A stretch of DNA of 64,000 nt from positions 62,001 to 126,000 of the forward strand of contig QVRM01001379.1 in NCBI GenBank assembly GCA_003439945.1, read 5' to 3'. Below, piece by piece: positions 22,541 through 32,689 of the stretch; the stretch's first letter is position 1; each line of letters begins with the position of its first letter. This DNA comes from Dermanyssus gallinae. Its lineage: Eukaryota > Arthropoda > Arachnida > Mesostigmata > Dermanyssidae. The notes beneath the pieces were generated by a model, which saw only the letters and a list, made by a program, of their open reading frames with translations, ran no database searches and had not been told where the DNA came from. Made by a program: the position numbers and the translations under genes.

Positions 22541-25205
22541 CTAACCGTTATCCCGGCGCCTTCCAGGTGCCTGACATGTTCTCTAACACCCTAGAGAGTG
22601 TCGTTCATATTTACCGTATTTTTCATATTTTAATTTCATATTTAACGTGCAATTGTTACAGTCATTATTTGTTTTGCTAAGTCTGGTGTGCCTAAGTAAT
22701 GACAACGAGCAATGTCAATATTCGACGATAACAAAGGACGAAACAAAAGACGCAAATACAGTTAATTTCGCCATATATATACAAATCCTTAAAGTAAAAA
22801 TATCCACCTCTATGAACTGCACAGTGGCCAGCTTTCTACTCAATCAACGGTGCTTTTCTTGTTGCATAATTCGAAGCAGATCTCTTACAATAATCAGTAG
22901 ACGTTTTTTTTAGTAAAGTCCGCTAAACGCATTCAAATTTCTCCAAGACGAGTTTACGATACGAGAGCTGAAATAATCTTAGCTAACGGCGGCATATGAG
23001 TATGCCAATCTATGGGGTACAACCTACGTTTGCCGGTGAGGTCTCCGCACGAGGTGTTATAGCCTGTTACAGAACTGGAAATGAGATGGTGCTTATATTT
23101 AACTAAATATATGTACAACGTTCTCTTTATCTGTAGAATCATGCAATGTTAATATTCTTAGGTGAGATAATATCAACATTTTTTAGAGAAAAAAAAGTTT
23201 TTATCTACCCTCCTTTACATTGATTTACAAAAATATATTCTAAGTAAAGGAAAATAAGAGACCTGAGGTCCATTGATGTTAATTCCAATTGGCACAGCAA
23301 CAAACAGCCTCATTACAGTTATAGTGGGATCTTGTATAGGAGGAATTTAGGGACTAGTTACTGGTCCCCACGTGACCAGCTAACTTGTGTCTTCTCCGGT
23401 CGCGGAGGCACATGCGAATGCACAACGCTACGTGGCACGACACTTTGTACATGTCTGCAAGATGTAGACCCTCTGCTTGCCTTATTAAGCCGCATGTTTT
23501 TAACTAGCTTTGCCCTCATTTAGTGCAAACGCCTTCTTCTTCTAAAATTTTCACTGCATTCATTTAACTACGATACTATTACACGTATCACACGATAAGA
23601 CTAAGGCTTGCAAATAAGCATTAAGGCATTGGGGATGGGCTACAGTGAGGACATATGCGATGTCTATTATCAACTCGGCGCAGAATCCGGCGCAGTGGCT
23701 CTAATAAAAGAAACTAAGTCAAGGGTCGACTAGGTAGTTCTTTATGCTGTATGCACTTTCGGTACCGGTGTGGGACTCCCACTTTACTAAACCTTGGGTT
23801 AAGTTCAACAAACTTTGGGTAAGTTCAATGTGGCTATCTTTGGGTTGGATAAAGCGGTCTAAACTGATGAAGGCAGAGGCTGAGAAAATGAAACCTGAGG
23901 ACAAAGTCGCGATAGGCAAAATTTACCCGAGCGGAATTTCTACAGGCATTCCTGTAGCGGCTGATCTTGTTTAACTACTAAAATTTGTTCATGTATATAA
24001 CAGAGGGAGGCAAAAATGCCGTTTGTCAATCAAAAACTTGTAACGTCTGTCGCTCGTGGCTGCATTTTGCCTCTTCTACCTGAAGATAAGTAGCCTACAG
24101 CAGCCTAGAGTATCACTTAGAATTGCTGGAGCAACGTGACTTTCTAGAACTTCGGGTTTAAAAAAGGTTGATTCACTTTATCCACATACTCCATACGCTC
24201 TAGATAAATGTGATCATTATACTGTGGTTATTGTGGTATGTATTATATAATTACAAGTTAGTAGCCAGCTTTGTAATATAGTTTAAATTGTTGTTGTAAA
24301 ATATCTACAAAATGTTGACTGCGTAAATTATTACACGCATACATACATTCAGTATTACACGCATCACGTCATTTTTCACAATGCTTGCCTCACGCAACTA
24401 ACAATCTAGGGGCCAGAGAACCTTTGTAGTCGTGCTAGGGGAAGAAATCTTACGCAACCGTTTCAGAATTCTGGACTGTACTTTGCCAATTAGAGTCTGG
24501 TATTTTAGCTCTCAATAAAATAATGATTCCAAGAATAAATACTTTAACACGACACACTTGAGTGATGGAGCGGCCCACCGTTTTTTCTGGCGCGCCATTG
24601 AGCAATGCCACTAACCGACGAATGAACTGGGCAATAAGGCGATTTAACCAGTTTATTTAAGAAATTTAATCTTAAGTGGCATGGTTTCATAATGATCTAA
24701 GATAAAAATTACATAAATTAGTAGTGGACGCTGCCACCTTGCTGAATGCATTGTGCATTCTAAGAATGAGGTAAAGCATTCCAAGCTGTCCTACATAGCT
24801 GTCCCTAAAATCCTGGCGCAAAAGCTGAGCCAGGCGAAACAATGTGGCCTTGCTTCTGCTACATCTGCAGATTATTGTCGCGGTGACCACTGCAACCATT
24901 TAGTCGGCTAGCAACTTGGTCTTAAGCAAATCTTGAGATCAGTGCAAACATTCATATTCTTTGTAAGGAATGGGCATCTTTAATCAAAGGGAAATCCGAA
25001 CAGATTGGCCCTTGGACCACTCCACTAATGCCGCGATAAAATCTCCAGTAATCACCACCCGATTGTTTGCTACACGGTTCAAGCTAATACTACTACCTCC
25101 GTTCGGACTTTAATGAAAGTCTCTGAGCTTTTCTTGAGCAAGAGCTAGTAACTGCAGATTTCCATCACATTTGTCTTCACCCAGACCTAGGTCACCGTCA
25201 ATGCC
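22541..25205. other. Intergenic, no recognised gene
   Basis: The longest open frames (22647-22913, 23744-23974, 24687-24899) match no family I know. Near 23786-23830 the phrase tttgggttaagttcaa is repeated imperfectly. A tRNA-like A box may lie on the minus strand near 23400-23430, without a B box. This is probably part of the gap between the two CD36 gene copies. Confidence 0.45.
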
Positions 25206-25211
25206 TGCTTA

Positions 25212-27850
25212 CTTTATTTTAATCTAATTTTATTTATTTATTTCAAATGCACCCTGTTTGGGTATGTTAATACGAACATAGTATATATAACAAACATGGT
25301 AAAATGAGTTATGAGCATTCTCGCTCAAGCTGAGAAAGCGACACAGATTTCGTACAATCAGGTAGGTGGTAGAGGGGACATGGGCCGCCACAACGACGGC
25401 ATCTGCAGTCCTCCTTAGGGTTCATGAAACCCAGCAGACCGGCATAGTAGATGATGAAATCCGTGAACACTGTAGCGAGTAGTGAGGTGACGACATGGCC
25501 GGAGAGCGTCCTTCCAGGCCTGGTTAGTCATAGCTGGTGATAGATAAAACTCTCTGGGAATTAGAGACACTTTTTGAGAATACTCATGCCGAAACGTTTC
25601 CAGAGCGACTGTCTGCGGCAAATTAAAGCGGTCTACGAGTTCATCAATAAATGATACTGAACCCGCGAGCATGTACACTAATCTGTTGCGCGAATTTGAC
25701 GGAAGGCCAAGTACTCGCTTCAAGAAGGCTGGCTTCACCCTATCCATCTGCCATAACTGCGAAGTGCTAAGATGTTTCCATGTCACTTGAATTCCGTAAG
25801 CAGCTACGGATGCCACTTTGAGCGTAAATAATGTCATGGCCGTCTGGACTGACAACTGTGTTGGGTTTCTGATACCCGCTGCCGCGATAAGTGCTTTTCT
25901 ACAACGCTCAGTTACATGCTGTGAAAAAGTTGTACCTCGAGACGAGAAAATTACCCCGAGATAGCAAAAGGTCTCTTCAAACTGCACTTGCTCACCGTGA
26001 AATCGCAGTTTATCTGCGCGGGCTCGTTGCCCGCCACGCCGAAACTTAACAGCCTTGGTTTTTGACACGTTTACTATGAGGCCATTCTGCGAGAAATATT
26101 CATCCAGTGTGCAAAGAGCAGCCTGCAGGTCAGTACGGATTCTGCTGAATATTACCAGATCATCTGCGTAGAGCAGGGTCATGACCGTTGAGTGCCGCTC
26201 TTTCATGATGCGTGGCAGATCACTGAGTAACGTTATAAATAGCAATGGGCTGAGATTGTCGCCTTGCGGATACCCAGTCGTCTGGTCAAACGTGTTATGC
26301 TCGCACACACCATCATCGAGGATAATTTGGTTAGCCATCAGAAGTGCGCAGAGTAGAGTGAGCATTCGCGGTCCGACTCCGGCCTGTCCCAACTTCTTTA
26401 AGACAATGTTACGGGGTGCGATGTCGAAGGCTGATTTTAAATCAATAAAAACCGCAAACAACGGGAGTTTTTTCCGGTTTAATGAGATTGTGATCTGCTC
26501 GAGAAGTACTTCGCAGGCTGAGATAGTGGAACGCCCGGTCCTGAAGCCATGCTGCTCATCTGAAAGAAACCCCAGTGCTGTCAGAAAATCCGTGAGACGT
26601 CTTGTCAGTATGCTTGTGAGTAGTTTGTAGGCACAACTTCTTTTTGATATCGGCCGCCATGCAGCAGGGTCCGAAGGATCTCCTTTTCCTTTTGGAATTA
26701 CTTTAAGAAGGCATTCATACCACTTGGCTGGCAGAGCGCCCTCAGAGAGGCATCTGTTAAAAAGGGACTGCCATATAGGCACGAGAAGATGTCCCTGCCG
26801 AAGGTGTTCATTTCTTACAAGATCTGGCCCGAATGCCTTGTTATTTCGTATACGAGCGAGAGCAACATTGACTTCGTCTAGACTAAACGGTTCATCAAGA
26901 GCCTCAGAGAAAAATCTCTCGGGAGTTTCGAGCTCGTACGAAATAGGAATCTCGAGAGGTACCGTATCCGCGTGGGTGAAAGCTGCTTGAAAGTGGCCCA
27001 AGAGTTTTTCAGATGGGATTGGACAGCTTGTAAAGTTGTGAGGCTGTCGTATAATGAGGTGGGGTTCTTGTTGTGCTTTTAGTATGAGGAGGCGTTCTTG
27101 ATGGTCAGCAAATGACCGCCTCTTGAGGTCTTGAAGCTTCCGATAATGTTGTCGTGTGATTGAGTAAATAGCCGCCGCAGCTGGGTCATATGACGATTGG
27201 TGGAGGGCTCTAAGTAGAATTTGCCTCAGCGCAAAGCATTCACTGTCGTACCAGCGAGGAGAGCGCCGCATATTTGGAAGTGATTTAGAAGCTGAGTTTA
27301 TAAGGACGCTGGTGACTTCAGCTATTGCCTCATTAAGGGGGCCGTGCTGTAGCCTGTCCGGGTTAATCCGAGAAAGCAGCGAAATAACCATGTTGTTATC
27401 AAGGCGCTTCCCTACGCCGGTGCGTCGTTTATTAGCACTAATCGATTTAATAGAGAGCTTGAGAACCACGGGGGTATGTTTCTTAATACCCGTCAGTAAG
27501 ACGTGGAAAGCCGGCCCTTCATATGTCATACAATTTGGTGGGGCTGAAGTTGCAAAAATGTCGATTGTTGAGCATCCCGTTCTCCCCATAGAGCCAGCCC
27601 GTTGCAGGTTGGCATCGGCATAATAAGTAGGGGTGCCCCTATCGGTACACACCCACAAGCCGTATGCATCGAGTGACTCTAACAGAGCGGTAGTCCGTTC
27701 ACTCGGAGGGTCTCGCTCCAGCCGGCAATTGAGGTCCCCAGCTAGCAGTATTGTCTGACCAACGTCTACGTTTAATCTAATGGATAATCGGTTAAATGCA
27801 CAGATTCTCGAACTGGACTCTTCGTCTGAAGCGTACAGCGACTTCTTCGA
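25212..27850 (-). mobile_element. 5'-truncated retrotransposon of the 8.9-13.2 kb superfamily
   Basis: The copy begins inside the endonuclease (about 27820, LLAGDLNCRL) and runs to a 3' end with an AATAAATAAATAAA tail near 25243-25230. It is a relative of the 8.9-13.2 kb element (shared LSPLLF, LLYADDLVIF, VKFRRGG, YSVHGFHH), but clearly a separate subfamily. It lies downstream of the CD36 gene on the same strand. Confidence 0.85.
25415..27820 (-). CDS. ORF2 endonuclease-RT, long open frame
   Basis: This is about 800 codons open without a stop, the longest frame in the window. Domains in order: endonuclease C-terminus (GDLNCRLERDPP, then STIDIFATS), a linker with RRSPRWYDSECFALRQ, RT start (NNKAFGPDLVRNEHL, LKVIPKGKGDPSDPAAWRPI), fingers and palm (EQHGFRTGRSTISACE, VFIDLKSAFDIAPR, YPQGDNLSPLLF, LLYADDLVIF), thumb (FRRGGQRARADKLRF, YLGVIFSS, RVLGLPSNSRNRLVYML) and C-terminal VHGFHHLLC. 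A one-base shift at the very end puts the expected cluster (CRCRRC...YHLPDC) out of frame, so the protein ends early. With the RT core intact it looks like a fairly recent insertion, but the missing 5' end means it cannot replicate by itself. Confidence 0.85.
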   Translation of the reverse strand, partial: ESSSRICAFNRLSIRLNVDVGQTILLAGDLNCRLERDPPSERTTALLESLDAYGLWVCTDRGTPTYYADANLQRAGSMGRTGCSTIDIFATSAPPNCMTYEGPAFHVLLTGIKKHTPVVLKLSIKSISANKRRTGVGKRLDNNMVISLLSRINPDRLQHGPLNEAIAEVTSVLINSASKSLPNMRRSPRWYDSECFALRQILLRALHQSSYDPAAAAIYSITRQHYRKLQDLKRRSFADHQERLLILKAQQEPHLIIRQPHNFTSCPIPSEKLLGHFQAAFTHADTVPLEIPISYELETPERFFSEALDEPFSLDEVNVALARIRNNKAFGPDLVRNEHLRQGHLLVPIWQSLFNRCLSEGALPAKWYECLLKVIPKGKGDPSDPAAWRPISKRSCAYKLLTSILTRRLTDFLTALGFLSDEQHGFRTGRSTISACEVLLEQITISLNRKKLPLFAVFIDLKSAFDIAPRNIVLKKLGQAGVGPRMLTLLCALLMANQIILDDGVCEHNTFDQTTGYPQGDNLSPLLFITLLSDLPRIMKERHSTVMTLLYADDLVIFSRIRTDLQAALCTLDEYFSQNGLIVNVSKTKAVKFRRGGQRARADKLRFHGEQVQFEETFCYLGVIFSSRGTTFSQHVTERCRKALIAAAGIRNPTQLSVQTAMTLFTLKVASVAAYGIQVTWKHLSTSQLWQMDRVKPAFLKRVLGLPSNSRNRLVYMLAGSVSFIDELVDRFNLPQTVALETFRHEYSQKVSLIPREFYLSPAMTNQAWKDALRPCRHLTTRYSVHGFHHLLCRSAGFHEP

Positions 27851-27972
27851 AAGAACGTATCACATTGCTGATTACAACTGAATGCTAAGATACGCACATA
27901 TAGAGATAATAACTTAAATACAACTGCATAAACATATATTCATGATACAAGCTTGTCATGCATTTGCTTCTG

Positions 27973-28084
27973 TTATTTCTTGGTGTAGACTGAACTCGAG
28001 CTCGCTTTCGTACGATTTTGCAAACCATGCAAATTTGTGATCTTTAAAGTCCATCTTCTCCTCTCCTCAAGGTCTTCATCCAAA
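27973..28084 (-). CDS. Candidate cytoplasmic-tail exon of the CD36 gene
   Basis: On the minus strand a ctttcag acceptor precedes an open frame LDEDLEERRRWTLK... that ends in VYTKK and a stop at 27975-27973. It is charged and lacks hydrophobic residues, as a C-terminal tail would be. It lies downstream of exon 7, but the membrane-span exon that should join them was not found, and an alternative frame is also open. Treat as a guess. Confidence 0.15.
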
Positions 28085-28459
28085 CTGAAAGTACCCTATA
28101 GTAATTATTACTAATGGCAGATAGTTATGGAGATCAGAGTGCCTATTCTACTGAGCGAACACTTTTGATCTGTTTCTTATGCACGTTATAACCATATGTT
28201 CAGGATTGTATCTTACAACAAACGATATTTTTTGCCCGTCCATGCACGTTCAGATTGTGTAACTGGTAATCGTTCGCTAAGCAAACAACCCATCCACAAA
28301 CTTACCGCCAACTACGGCTCTAGGAGCGATTGATCGATTTCTCCTTAGGTTATTGGAGCGTACATAAAAAAATTCCTAGCAATTCACATTTGCGTAATTG
28401 ACGTGGAGCAGATATGTTGCCTCGCATGAAAGTGAGTCACTACTAGGGAAACAACATCA

Positions 28460-28640
28460 CCTAACACGCTTTGACGGGACTTGATCCGCACGCGTCTCAG
28501 AAACGTGTCTTGAACGCCTTCCACTAGCTTTCTGTATTTAGACAGATAAGGCTCCCAGACAGGAGATCAGTATGTAAGAACTGTATATATATGGAGGCGA
28601 ATGTACACAAGAGAAGCCGTTAAAATGAAACAGCGGAAAA
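28460..28640 (-). mobile_element. RT C-terminal fragment (CR1/L2-like)
   Basis: On the minus strand it encodes VYIRL, SPVWEPYLSKYRKLVE and TFLRR, the block after the RT thumb in L2/CR1/jockey-type elements (Y.SPVW.P....+..+E.VQ). It is a close repeat of 52076-52216. Stops are present. Confidence 0.65.
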
Positions 28641-28872
28641 AACAGCGGTACTTATGATGGTACCTATGAGCAACATCTGCGAGCTAGCTATTAGGGTGTC
28701 AAGGAGAGTAGCCCCTGCTCATTTTTAGGGCACCTACAGTGAGTCGTTCATCTCTGTCAGCTCCATTATTTATGGTTGTGTTATTTACACTAGGCAAATG
28801 GTGTAGTATCGTTAGTTACTTAACAATTTTATATGCTAAATTTAAGAAAGAAAACACAATGAATCACCACAA

Positions 28873-29235
28873 ATGTTTATTCAATACCTTGGGGAAATTT
28901 TGATCAATTCGCAGGAGGAAGATTCGGTTTTTGACGTCACAACCGTGAGACAGACTTTAAATTTCCAAGTCAAACGACCAGGTTTGGATTTGCGGTATTT
29001 CATAATAGATAGGCTCAAAAGAGACATACAACTTGATAGTGCGATCTTTGAGATGCACACTTGTCTAGATCAAATAGATGTGTGTCAGCTTAGGAATTAT
29101 AGAGAAATAAGAAGAAAGTCTGCACAACAGCAGCATCTTGTCCTATTGTTCTTGAAATATCCGGAGACTGAGGCTGGCATTTTTCCCTCCTCGTACACGA
29201 TCGAGGTGTTTAAAGCAGGAGACCACAGACGATAG
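28873..29235 (+). CDS. Unrecognised 120-codon ORF
   Basis: This ORF starts with MFIQYLGEILINSQEED and ends FKAGDHRR. I do not recognise a family. It is a mixed alpha/beta-looking, charged sequence (RYFIIDRLKRDI, CLDQIDVCQLRNYREIRRKS, LVLLFLKYPETEAG) with no membrane segment or signal peptide and no RT or transposase motif. It sits on the plus strand, antisense to the CD36 gene and downstream of its exon 7. It could be a small gene, an exon, a retrocopy piece or a chance frame. Base composition is less AT-rich than its flanks, which mildly favours coding. Confidence 0.35.
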   Translation: MFIQYLGEILINSQEEDSVFDVTTVRQTLNFQVKRPGLDLRYFIIDRLKRDIQLDSAIFEMHTCLDQIDVCQLRNYREIRRKSAQQQHLVLLFLKYPETEAGIFPSSYTIEVFKAGDHRR

Positions 29236-29365
29236 CGGACGTCGCAAGCAGGCAAAGACAGGCCGCTAACTCTATCCAACGAACGACACTTCGTTGCCTA
29301 AGTATGTCCACCAACTTGTCTCTGTCCGACGGTCGATTCATCTAAGGAGTATTTACAACACACAC

Positions 29366-29369
<4 letters not shown>

Positions 29370-29437
<68 letters not shown>
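29370..29437. repeat. (TA)n microsatellite
   Basis: About 68 bases of pure TA, the longest such tract in the window with that at 54531-54595. No recognisable element end is attached. Confidence 0.95.
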
Positions 29438-29441
<4 letters not shown>

Positions 29442-30740
29442 CATATAGAGCCGTAGAGTTATTAGAAACAATTTTAGAAACAAGGAGGCATAATTACTAA
29501 AGAAAATGTGCCACAAAAAATGACTAATGTTTCTTATTTCGGCGTGATTGATCGGACATTAGCTTACAGAATGCGGAATTTCGAAGAAATGTTGTTCATT
29601 GGAAGAACTGAACATGCATGTAGTTTAAAGCAAAATTTGTCTAGATGTTATTAAACGCTGATTAGCGGAAAGATATTGTTGTAAAAAGGAATATTTGTGG
29701 AAACAGATCTACATCCTGTGGTGCCTTATTTTAGAGTAAAGTTCAATCATGTTTATGAAACTTCTGTGATTTCTGCAATGGCGCAAAATAAGTTACTGTG
29801 TATGAAAACCACCAGCCATTAAAACATTATTATATTAGCGTTCAAATATGTACAAATGTTCCGAGCGGTTGGAGCAGTTTCTGATATTTTTTGGAATCGA
29901 TTCATTAGATTAAATGATGTAAAAGAAGTCATAAGTAAGTCGGGCCATCGTAGCGATTTTTTGGCAAACACCAGCTAGACAAACTTCCTAAACACGTAGT
30001 TTCTCGTCGATCAGTACATTACGCACAATTCCACGATTTACACCAACGCCTGTGGACATTTTCCTATGTTTACTGCATCATAGATAATTTGCGTGTTTGC
30101 CGTTGTTCTCGGCCGTTGTGAACTGGTCCAGCACGACGCTTGCGTTTTGTGAAAAGCGAATAAAAAGTACACACAAATCCGATTTCTTGGAGATTTTTAA
30201 CCTTGCGATCACTTAAGGTTGTGCACAATGGCGGGTAACACGAGTAGTACGATTAATAAAACGAGATGAAAATTTTACTGTATGAATGCACTTGCTTCTA
30301 AAATAATCACTGTTGTAGATAAGTGATTTGGCTACCACGGAATCATTGTTGTTAGCCAAAAGGGACCATGAATGAACAAGTTTCACAATTTTCTTAATTT
30401 CGACTCTTTTTGCTTCTAGTAGCTAATGCTTGACGACAGACGGAATTGTGTTCAGTCTATTCATCGAGCATCTAGTACTACAAGAACGACGAGCAATCTT
30501 AAATACGAGCACCCTATTTGATTAAGTGGTTTAATTCTAGTTAAAAGCCTACACCATGTACTAACTATTCGTACTTGAGCACCATACGCGTGGACCTTAC
30601 TGTATTTCATTACAATAAATTAAAACTGAGATGACCTGCAAATCTTGGAAAGATCTCCTGGAAAGAATATATGTCACGCCAGGATCAACCTTGAGGCTTT
30701 GAGTGTGAAATTTAGATTAGTAATACATAAAAAATAGTAA
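29438..30740. other. No recognised gene
   Basis: AT-rich DNA between the unknown ORF and the TA tracts at 30.75 kb. I looked on the minus strand for the missing CD36 membrane exon and found no hydrophobic frame with splice borders. Confidence 0.45.
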
Positions 30741-30863
30741 CTAGTATATATATATATAATAATAATAATAATACGTTGCACCTAACGTGAACACAAACAT
30801 TTAGAATGTTTTAGTACAAAGAAGAACTACGTCATACTTGGAACTATAGCACTGGCTTTTACC

Positions 30864-30890
<27 letters not shown>
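30741..30890. repeat. Cluster of (TA)n and (TAA)n tracts
   Basis: A short TA tract (about 30745-30757) runs into five to six TAA units (to about 30772), and a second TA tract is at 30865-30890, just downstream of CD36 exon 7. Another TA tract lies at 31152-31175 on the other side of the exon. Confidence 0.85.
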
Positions 30891-30894
<4 letters not shown>

Positions 30895-30923
30895 TTTAAG
30901 ATGTAACTTAGCGAAGCACATAC

Positions 30924-31037
30924 ATCTTCTGTCCAAAATATAGGGAGGATTAATCTTGGCACCGGCTCTGTTTTCAAGGGTACCAGCCTCATATTCAATT
31001 GAACCCGCACTCTCATGTCAACTGTAAAACCGGATCC
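30924..31037 (-). CDS. CD36-type receptor, exon 7
   Basis: A 114-base exon (38 codons, phase 0 at both ends) encodes GSGFTVDMRVRVQLNMRLVP and ends LILPIFWTED. This matches the CD36 ectodomain stretch ITGF...R.Q.N......, then P.+W.+E just before the C-terminal membrane region. The acceptor is strong (ttttttacag) and the donor is GAT|gtatgt. Joined to exon 6 it reads YIDVHA-GSGFTV, the family junction. TA tracts flank it closely on both sides. Confidence 0.75.
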
Positions 31038-31175
31038 CTGTAAAAAAGTCGCGGACAAATAACGTATTTGGTTAGTATTAGACACGTTACAATACGGTTA
31101 CTGCATTTTATGGTAACCTCCAACAATTGGTATATTATAATTTAGCTACACTATATATATATATATATATATATA

Positions 31176-32276
31176 AAGTTGGTTCTAATAAAAAAAAATT
31201 AACTTCAACATTAAATAGACAATACATAATGTTAATTCTATGTTATGCGTGTGGTATTATTAAAAGGGCGTGCTACACTATAAGCATCTGAAAAGCAACA
31301 AAATCATTAACTCTAAAAGCACGTGACCGTTTCAAGCACAAGTGTCCCGTGTCCTTAACCGTAAATGCGTCGTATACCAGCATGACAACGCCCGCATAAA
31401 TTAGTAAGTTGCCAGATTATCCGTGCGATGTTTTGCCCCTGTCATCTTATCGACTTGACATTATGCCTTCAAATTAGTATATGCTTTGATTACTTCAGAA
31501 TCTAAAGGGGGAAACTGATTTAAAATAATTCCCTTTAGCATGTAAAAACGACAAATTCTAAAATTATAACATTTCCATCCAAACGGAATCCGAACGGAAC
31601 GTATGTAGTGCACGGGTAATACAGCATATATTAGTTACGTCCATGTTGTATGAGAACATTCAGGTTATCAATAAGACGCGCAATTAACTTTGGCATTTAA
31701 ATTATTGATGTTTAAAAGGCAAAATTGATAAATATTTGACTTCTGGTCGTTCTTCTGGTAAGATACACGGTGTTCTGATTAGATACACGGTTCACGGTGT
31801 TCATCTACCGGGCGTTGCCGTTCATCCCTGCTATTAATCAAATTATTCTTTAAGGAATGCTTAATCAGTATGAATGACAAACCACACCGCCGAGGATCAG
31901 CGGCTGCCACAAACTACTGTTGGGCAACCCTAGATATCTCAACATTTCCAGTAATTTAGTGTCAACTTTATAGGGATGTGCAAAATAGATTAAAGTTACT
32001 AAGTTGGTTAAAAACAATCCGTGTATAGCCACGACACAAAAATACACTAAATTGTTTATTCAATGTGTAAGATGAATGGGTTGCAGCTTGAGCCCATGCT
32101 CTTCGAATATAGGCTTTTGATCTCCCAACAGTGATTCCAGTGTGCTTAGCAGTCGATAACCCCACAATAATTATGTAACTAGCAATTCAAAATATTAAAA
32201 CCTGGTGTTATGAGAAAAGGATGCAAATAATTTTTATTGTGATCTGGGTGCGTTTGACACCAAAACTTGACTACTA
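31176..32276. other. Intron 6 sequence, no recognised feature
   Basis: No gene recognised. A minus-strand frame at 32047-31865 is open for 60 codons but matches nothing, and the exon 6 to exon 7 phases leave no need for it. Confidence 0.45.
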
Positions 32277-32458
32277 TAAACATATTACTGCCACCGTTAC
32301 TTTTGCTTTTCAAATATGTAATACCATATCTAAATGTTTCATTTAAAAACATTTTGATTTCTATGTGGATGGATAAACATATTACTGCCACCGTTACTTT
32401 TGTTTTTCAAATATGTAATACCATATCTAAATGTTTCATTTAAAAACATTTTGATTTC
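32277..32458. repeat. Recent direct duplication, 85-bp units 97 bp apart
   Basis: Units 32277-32361 and 32374-32458 differ at one position (ttgctttt against ttgttttt), with a 12-base spacer. The near-identity implies a recent local event. Confidence 0.9.
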
Positions 32459-32689
32459 GATGGTAAGATACATTAATGCCACTGAGAAAGTACAGGACAA
32501 ATATCTCAGACTAGTCAAAATATTATTAGACAAGTGTAATTATGGTCTACAAAGTGGAGTTAATGTTAGATCACTGGAGGTAGGGCACTCGGTGGAAAAA
32601 ACAGCACATTCTCACGGAAAGTTCCACGAAGTCGGCGAAATCGCCAGACATGATGTATGTTATAATGATATTCAGATGTTAATTTTTTA

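Noticed and set aside
24687..24899. Minus-strand frame VVTATIICRCSRSKATLF as the missing C-terminal membrane exon of the CD36 gene
   Set aside because: The hydrophobic run is too short for a full span, no convincing acceptor gives enough residues, and it lies beyond another retroelement more than 6 kb from exon 7.
29294..29516. Open frames encoding poly(Ile-Tyr) in both directions
   Set aside because: They only translate the TA microsatellite.
30000..30180. Possible mariner-type transposase relic
   Set aside because: Only a vague codon pattern; no D,D34D-type motif or terminal inverted repeats could be found.
31865..32047. Minus-strand 60-codon frame as an extra CD36 exon
   Set aside because: Exon 6 and exon 7 join in phase and rebuild the family motif without it, and the sequence matches nothing.
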